From Cyclostephanos tholiformis (Eukaryota > Bacillariophyta > Thalassiosirophyceae > Thalassiosirales > Thalassiosiraceae): a stretch of 10,532 nt of DNA. The DNA is taken from positions 1-10,532 of the forward strand of contig JALLPB010001254.1 in the NCBI GenBank assembly GCA_036939975.1, in the 5' to 3' direction. The position numbers and the translations under genes are program-made. The notes beneath the pieces were generated by a model. That model was not told the DNA's origin. It made no database searches and saw nothing but the letters and a program-made list of their open reading frames with translations. Shown piece after piece: positions 8,101-10,532 of the stretch (positions are counted from its first letter, which is position 1; each line of letters starts with the position of its first letter).

Positions 8101-10316
8101 CTGTGTCTGGGCGAGAAGTTCGATGGAATTGATATTTCCTTAATGTAATTACACCTCCAAGCGTTGTCCAAATTGCTATTGCTGCGAGGCGACGATCTTT
8201 TTCTTTTCTTTGATCTTTGAGGCAAAATTGATCGCAAGTGAATAGTGGATGTTGAATCTACAACTGTTCCTACTGTCACTTGGGGTTCAGCCTTTAGATC
8301 ATCCGCTACTCGGGATATGGAGGCTGAAACAATATACGCGGATGGAAATTTTGTGGCGAGAGTAATTTTCTCCTCTAAGGGATCCGACCTCTGGGATTTT
8401 GAAGCGACAACAACCTTCTCTCTCGATAGAAATATCATATTGGGTGACGTTTGACATGCAATGGAAGCCATGGTCTTGGACGCTGTCCTTGCAATTTTTT
8501 TAGGTTTGGCAGCAGGGGCTGCATCAGCAGCTACGGTTCCAGTTGAACTACTATCCTTCGTCAATTCCAAATATTTGTCTCGCGAGAAACGCTCTGGCGA
8601 CGAAAAAGGCGTTGAAGCGAGGGCGGCGGCAACGACGATAGGCTGCGGCTTATCATTCATCTTCACGGGCACGTTAGCTTTCCGCCACCCCTCAACAGGA
8701 ACTACTGGCGGTATCTGAGTCGCATTGTTTTCGTTTGCAACACCACCGACTATATTACACAATGATGACGACATTGATCCGAAATCAGTCCCAGTCACAA
8801 TAGAAGGGTGCTTCTGCTGAAACCTCGGAAGGGTAAACCCAACAGGCATCCCAACAAGAGTGTTTTCCTCAACACTCGTCCCATGCCATGATCCATTTCC
8901 ACCACAGGATGGCGTATTGTTCACGGTAGCTAAACTCGACCCCCCCGCGATCACAGCTATCACCGGATCGAGCGAGCCTTTTCGGCCTTCTACAACCTCG
9001 TCCGACGACATCAAAAGCCCTTCTGCTTCTGATGAGTTCCGCGAACCTAATTGCAGGGAGTTATTCAATACTGATTGCTCCTCGAGTTGCTGATGCTGAT
9101 TTTGTCGATCCCCCGACGGTCCTGCTTTCCCTACCAACAATGGCGGAGATACGCGATATCCCATAGCCACAGCTGTTGCTGATCCGTTATGTTGCTGCTG
9201 TTGCTGCATTTGCTGTAGCAGTTGCAATTGTTGCTGATGTTCATGCATAATTTGCAAAAAAATGTCGTCATTCCTGCTCATCTTGTCGCTGTTCGCTACC
9301 ACGGCCACTTGCTGATGTTTTTGGCCTTGTTCCGATTGGGGTGGCTTCTGCTGCTGCTGCTGCTGCTGCTGTTGCTGCAGCTGTAGCTTTAAGTGCTCAC
9401 GCTGATCCATCATCGTCGTCGCCATCATTGCATCGCGGTAGTTGACGCCGGCTGTCGGCGACACGTCATTGTTGTATTCTCCCGTCGTCATAGGTTTCTC
9501 GGCCGCCTGGGAAGAAGAAGGACCAATGATGATCGAACTAGAACTCAATTGCTGGCCCTGCCGCTCATGTTGTTTTAGCGAGGCATTGTTACCGCTGTCG
9601 CCGCCACTATCGCCTCCTACTATGCCTCCCCGGGAATTGTAATACGGCGGCGTCAAGTATATTGATGGCGTCATGGATGCAGCAGCAGAAGCCGCCGCAG
9701 CAGCTACGAATGGGTTGTAATTGGCACTGTAATATGACGATAGTTGCATCTGTAGAAGTTGCTGTTGTTGTTGTTGCTGTTGTTGCTGTTGTTGCTGCTG
9801 TAGTTGTTGTAGCAGTTGCTGTTGTTGTTGCTGCTGCTGCTGCTGCTGCTGGTGGTGATGAATTATATGCCGCATCTGCATCTGGTGAGACAACTGCCGA
9901 TGTTGATCTTGCGTCATATCCCATCGACGGCGCTGCTGACTCATGGCATTTTGCCGCTGTTCCACGGCATGTCGTTGTCGGTGGTGGTCGTTGGATGATG
10001 ATGACGACGCCGATGGCAGCGGCGGCGCAAACTTAACCGATGGGGAGACCGATGACGACAACGACCGCGAATGTGGCCGATGGTTAAGATCGACGCCGTC
10101 GCTCGAGGGGAGGGGGGGGGGCGGCGGGATAATGCCGCCGATGCTCCCCCCGGAAATTGCGGGAGCCGAGACCAATGACGGCGCCGAATTCGAGGGATTG
10201 TGGCCGCCGGGATGATAATGCCCCCAATCGCGATGGTCGTGCTGCTGGGGGTGGGATCGGTTGATACCATCGTCGTCGCCTTCCATCTTCCTCGACGATG
10301 TGAAATAAGATGACAT
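2139..10316 (-). CDS. BPTF/NURF301-like DDT-WHIM-PHD-HMG chromatin protein (5 exons, 2,615 aa)
   Basis: Exons on the minus strand are 10316-5823, 5724-3714, 3628-3146, 3083-2860 and 2774-2139. The total is 7,848 bases with every junction in frame. An in-frame TGA six bases before the ATG fixes the start. Domains in order: polyglutamine N-terminal region (to about 400), basic nuclear-localisation patch (about 705-712, KKRKR), DDT (739-887), Cys cluster (956-992), acidic stretch plus KKKSK (about 1050-1075), WHIM1 (1386-1421), PHD (1446-1492), Tudor-like (1602-1669), WHIM2/3-like (1907-1976), HMG box (2161-2233) and a C-terminal WHIM-like module (2330-2407). BPTF-type proteins form NURF with an ISWI ATPase: DDT/WHIM segments bind the ATPase and linker DNA, PHD fingers read histone H3. 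That role is inferred here. Unlike BPTF no bromodomain is visible, and an HMG box is present. Plant DDT-PHD proteins such as PTM are the other close comparison. The family call is firm at domain level, but orthology is uncertain. Confidence 0.85.
2775..2859 (-). other. Intron 4 of the large gene
   Basis: Minus-strand donor GTAAGT (2859-2854) and acceptor TTAG ending at 2775, 85 bases, phase 0. Joining gives ...AHIDKS-VIINAS..., continuing the helix of the C-terminal WHIM-like module. The downstream frame stays open for 211 codons to the stop at 2139. Confidence 0.85.
3084..3145 (-). other. Intron 3 of the large gene
   Basis: Minus-strand donor GTAAGC (3145-3140) and acceptor CCCAG ending at 3084, 62 bases, phase 1: the shortest intron in the window. 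The join rebuilds a Gly codon and continues as PIAGKKLFEPDG. Read-through reaches a TAG within 14 codons. Confidence 0.85.
3435..3738 (-). other. HMG box (residues 2161-2233), split by intron 2
   Basis: The box opens with RDPNAPKK and continues after the intron as NMSAYFIYQ, then LAKFTSAMYKSLSPEEKVRWEE and DKSRYENEM. These are the hallmarks of a non-sequence-specific HMGB-type box: Pro-Lys-Lys start, aromatic Tyr/Phe core, Trp in helix 2, and Tyr in helix 3. HMG boxes bind and bend the minor groove. Here it may help the protein grip nucleosomal or linker DNA. A basic patch (about 2254-2260, KKKKLPRR) follows. Confidence 0.9.
3629..3713 (-). other. Intron 2 of the large gene
   Basis: Minus-strand donor GTACGT (3713-3708) and acceptor CTAG ending at 3629, 85 bases, phase 1. 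The join creates an Asn codon and restores a textbook HMG-box start (DPNAPKK-NMSAYF), which strongly supports the site. Confidence 0.92.
4291..4500 (-). other. WHIM2/3-like helical region (residues 1907-1976)
   Basis: The segment runs HDNMICLERTLRNACLLD, W1927, an SSFWKKRIKQAKS stretch with W1940, then a Leu-rich helix ending FLPHW (W1973). This mirrors the BPTF segment in which a Leu-rich helix precedes a WxxAVxxA helix and a final LPxW. In ISWI-partner proteins these WHIM2/3 elements complete a composite DDT fold that contacts the ATPase partner and linker DNA. The match is by pattern, without an alignment score. Confidence 0.6.
5191..5207 (-). repeat. Short polyhistidine codon run
   Basis: A GAT trinucleotide repeat on the + strand encodes five consecutive His residues (CAT codons) on the minus strand, just after the Tudor-like module. 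It is a small low-complexity linker. Confidence 0.8.
5212..5415 (-). other. Tudor/chromo-like module (residues about 1602-1669)
   Basis: The segment reads GRMVFVLPRTWSGIN, CPGGLGHIEKV, a linker, then VVTHVDVKYLENE and RVVPIEYV. A Val-rich first strand, a Gly-Gly turn followed by a second strand, and a VDVKY strand with a final I-x-Y-V are typical of small SH3-like barrels (Tudor, chromo-barrel, PWWP). Such folds often read methylated lysine or arginine. I recognise the fold pattern, not a specific named family. Confidence 0.45.
5725..5822 (-). other. Intron 1 of the large gene
   Basis: Minus-strand donor GTAAGC (5822-5817) and acceptor ATAG ending at 5725, 98 bases, phase 0. The join gives DASKM-GPLGSERRPFVGWF. 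A short Gly-Pro linker and an aromatic strand follow the PHD finger, as they do in BPTF and plant DDT-PHD proteins. Read-through ends at a stop at 5622. Confidence 0.88.
5841..5981 (-). other. PHD finger (residues 1446-1492)
   Basis: All eight C4HC3 zinc ligands are present: C1449, C1452, C1461, C1464, H1469, C1472, C1487 and C1490, with the conserved W1485 two residues before C1487. The sequence DDECTVC...LLCCDGCPGSFHRVC belongs to the AIRE/BAZ/BPTF-first-PHD style. It has acidic residues before the first Cys and no aromatic cage at the usual positions. That type tends to bind unmodified H3K4 rather than H3K4me3; this preference is inferred. Confidence 0.95.
6054..6161 (-). other. WHIM1-like helix (residues 1386-1421)
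   Basis: The stretch IPYHHLSLDAKLTMLEFILDELLQ followed by an acidic segment and TRRQ fits the WHIM1 consensus: a Leu-ser-x-x-x-K-Leu start, a Leu-rich helix with L-x-F-L-x-D-x-L, then a polar tail. As in BPTF and BAZ proteins, it precedes the PHD finger. Confidence 0.75.
7338..7451 (-). other. Cysteine-rich cluster, possible zinc site (residues 956-993)
   Basis: Cysteines fall at 956, 964, 972 and 980, each exactly eight residues apart, followed by C981, H984 and C992 (CCPFHIRAAVQLC). The surrounding sequence (DWAHRCPSGPFGRCNQYGRFVCC) contains conserved-looking Trp, Phe and Gly residues unlike the low-complexity flanks. I do not recognise the family. It lies between the DDT domain and WHIM1. 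Confidence 0.5.
7656..8102 (-). other. DDT domain with a basic/acidic insertion (residues 739-887)
   Basis: Residues 739-792 match the DDT helices: a Leu-rich first helix, LRLSPFTLQAFTNALV, then LLAEVHVRVLRVLF. The domain resumes at 869-885 with LYFLDVFTWPLFYQDYC, close to the LYF-D-TWP-YC signature of BPTF. Between them is a charged insertion of about 75 residues (RRRRDER, EKTEKKKEE), longer than in BPTF. I see no canonical intron there and the frame is open throughout, so it is taken as coding. Confidence 0.85.
9187..9225 (-). repeat. Third glutamine-rich tract
   Basis: Mixed CAG/CAA codons encode interrupted glutamines (QLLQQMQQQQQH) around residues 365-377 in the N-terminal low-complexity region. 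Confidence 0.8.
9348..9383 (-). repeat. Second polyglutamine tract (mostly CAG)
   Basis: A nearly pure CTG run on the + strand encodes about ten consecutive Gln, then LQL, near residues 312-323. It is the least interrupted CAG run in the gene and so the most prone to length changes. Confidence 0.9.
9759..9851 (-). repeat. Main polyglutamine tract (31 codons, Leu-interrupted)
   Basis: Residues 156-186 are Gln except for a short Leu-containing break (LLQQL). The first block is mainly CAG; the later block is richer in CAA. Histidines precede it. Such tracts are common in transcription and chromatin regulators and often form coiled-coil or disordered interaction surfaces. Confidence 0.95.
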
Positions 10317-10339
10317 ATTTCAATTTGAGTTAGTAGGTA

Positions 10340-10364
10340 GGGGGTGGGGGGGCGGGGGTCAGGG
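10340..10364 (+). other. G-run block with quadruplex potential
   Basis: On the + strand there are runs of 5, 7, 5 and 3 guanines separated by 1-3 bases, which satisfies the usual four-run G-quadruplex pattern. It lies 24 bases upstream of the start codon of the large gene, on its template strand, so the mRNA carries the C-rich complement. Confidence 0.6.
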
Positions 10365-10406
10365 AAACAACAAACAGACGCACAAGTGAGGGCGAAGTTA
10401 TCTCCC

Positions 10407-10493
10407 CTAGAGAGAACACAGGAAAATTGTATTAAAAACGAATTTAGGCTGTGATTTTTTTAGACCACCTTTGTAGGCAAAAAAAAAACATAC
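10407..10493 (-). other. Candidate 5' UTR intron of the large gene
   Basis: Minus-strand GAG|GTATGT at 10493 and a pyrimidine-rich TTCTCTCTAG acceptor ending at 10407 define an 87-base intron. It matches the 85-98 base size of three of the gene's four coding introns. It lies wholly upstream of the ATG, so no reading frame can test it. The call rests on splice-site quality and size. Confidence 0.45.
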
Positions 10494-10532
10494 CTCGAGC
10501 GAAAAACATACTACTACCCAAAAAAGTACTAC

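Larger units (their letters stand above)
10317..10532 (-). promoter_or_regulatory. 5' flank and probable 5' UTR of the large gene
   Basis: This 216-base stretch before the ATG holds a likely 5' UTR intron (10407-10493), a C-rich run next to the start codon on the coding strand, and a possible upstream ATG at 10507-10509 (minus). I see no convincing TATA box; the window ends before the promoter is clearly reached. Confidence 0.5.

Noticed and set aside
9607..9924. Ala/Thr-rich minus-strand frame and Val/Leu-rich + strand frames over the polyglutamine region
   Set aside because: They are out-of-frame readings of the CAG/CAA repeat and carry no independent evidence of coding.
1..10532. CRISPR arrays, insertion sequences, tRNA or rRNA genes
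   Set aside because: No regularly spaced repeats, transposase-like frames, or tRNA/rRNA-like sequence were seen. The window is eukaryotic nuclear sequence with spliced genes.

Overview
The window looks like nuclear DNA of a eukaryotic microbe. Both genes are interrupted by short GT-AG introns (62-108 bases), intergenic DNA is AT-rich, and the larger protein carries long polyglutamine, polyserine and polyhistidine runs plus chromatin domains (DDT, WHIM, PHD, HMG box). Compact introns, moderate GC in exons and the mix of animal-like and plant-like chromatin modules fit a stramenopile alga, most likely a diatom. The organism assignment is inference; nothing in the window proves it.

Layout. Bases 1-1206 are AT-rich intergenic sequence with no gene I can support. 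At 1207-2031 (+) lies a three-exon gene for a 202-residue membrane protein with a signal-peptide-like N terminus and a FUN14-like C-terminal region. At 2139-10316 (-) lies a five-exon gene for a 2,615-residue nuclear protein. I assembled it by joining open frames across four introns, and all junctions keep the reading frame. Bases 10317-10532 are its 5' flank, with a likely 5' UTR intron and a G-rich run. The two genes converge with 107 bases between stop codons, so their 3' UTRs probably overlap.

The large protein reads, from the N terminus: a low-complexity region with glutamine tracts, basic nuclear-localisation-like patches, a DDT domain, a cysteine-rich cluster, an acidic stretch, a WHIM1 helix, a C4HC3 PHD finger, a Tudor-like module, a WHIM2/3-like helical region, an HMG box, and a second WHIM-like tryptophan/arginine module. 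The DDT-WHIM1-PHD-WHIM2 order resembles BPTF/NURF301 and plant DDT-PHD proteins, which are accessory subunits or partners of ISWI-type remodellers. The HMG box and the repeated C-terminal module are not part of that standard layout. The two genes show no evident functional link; their proximity looks like ordinary compact-genome packing.
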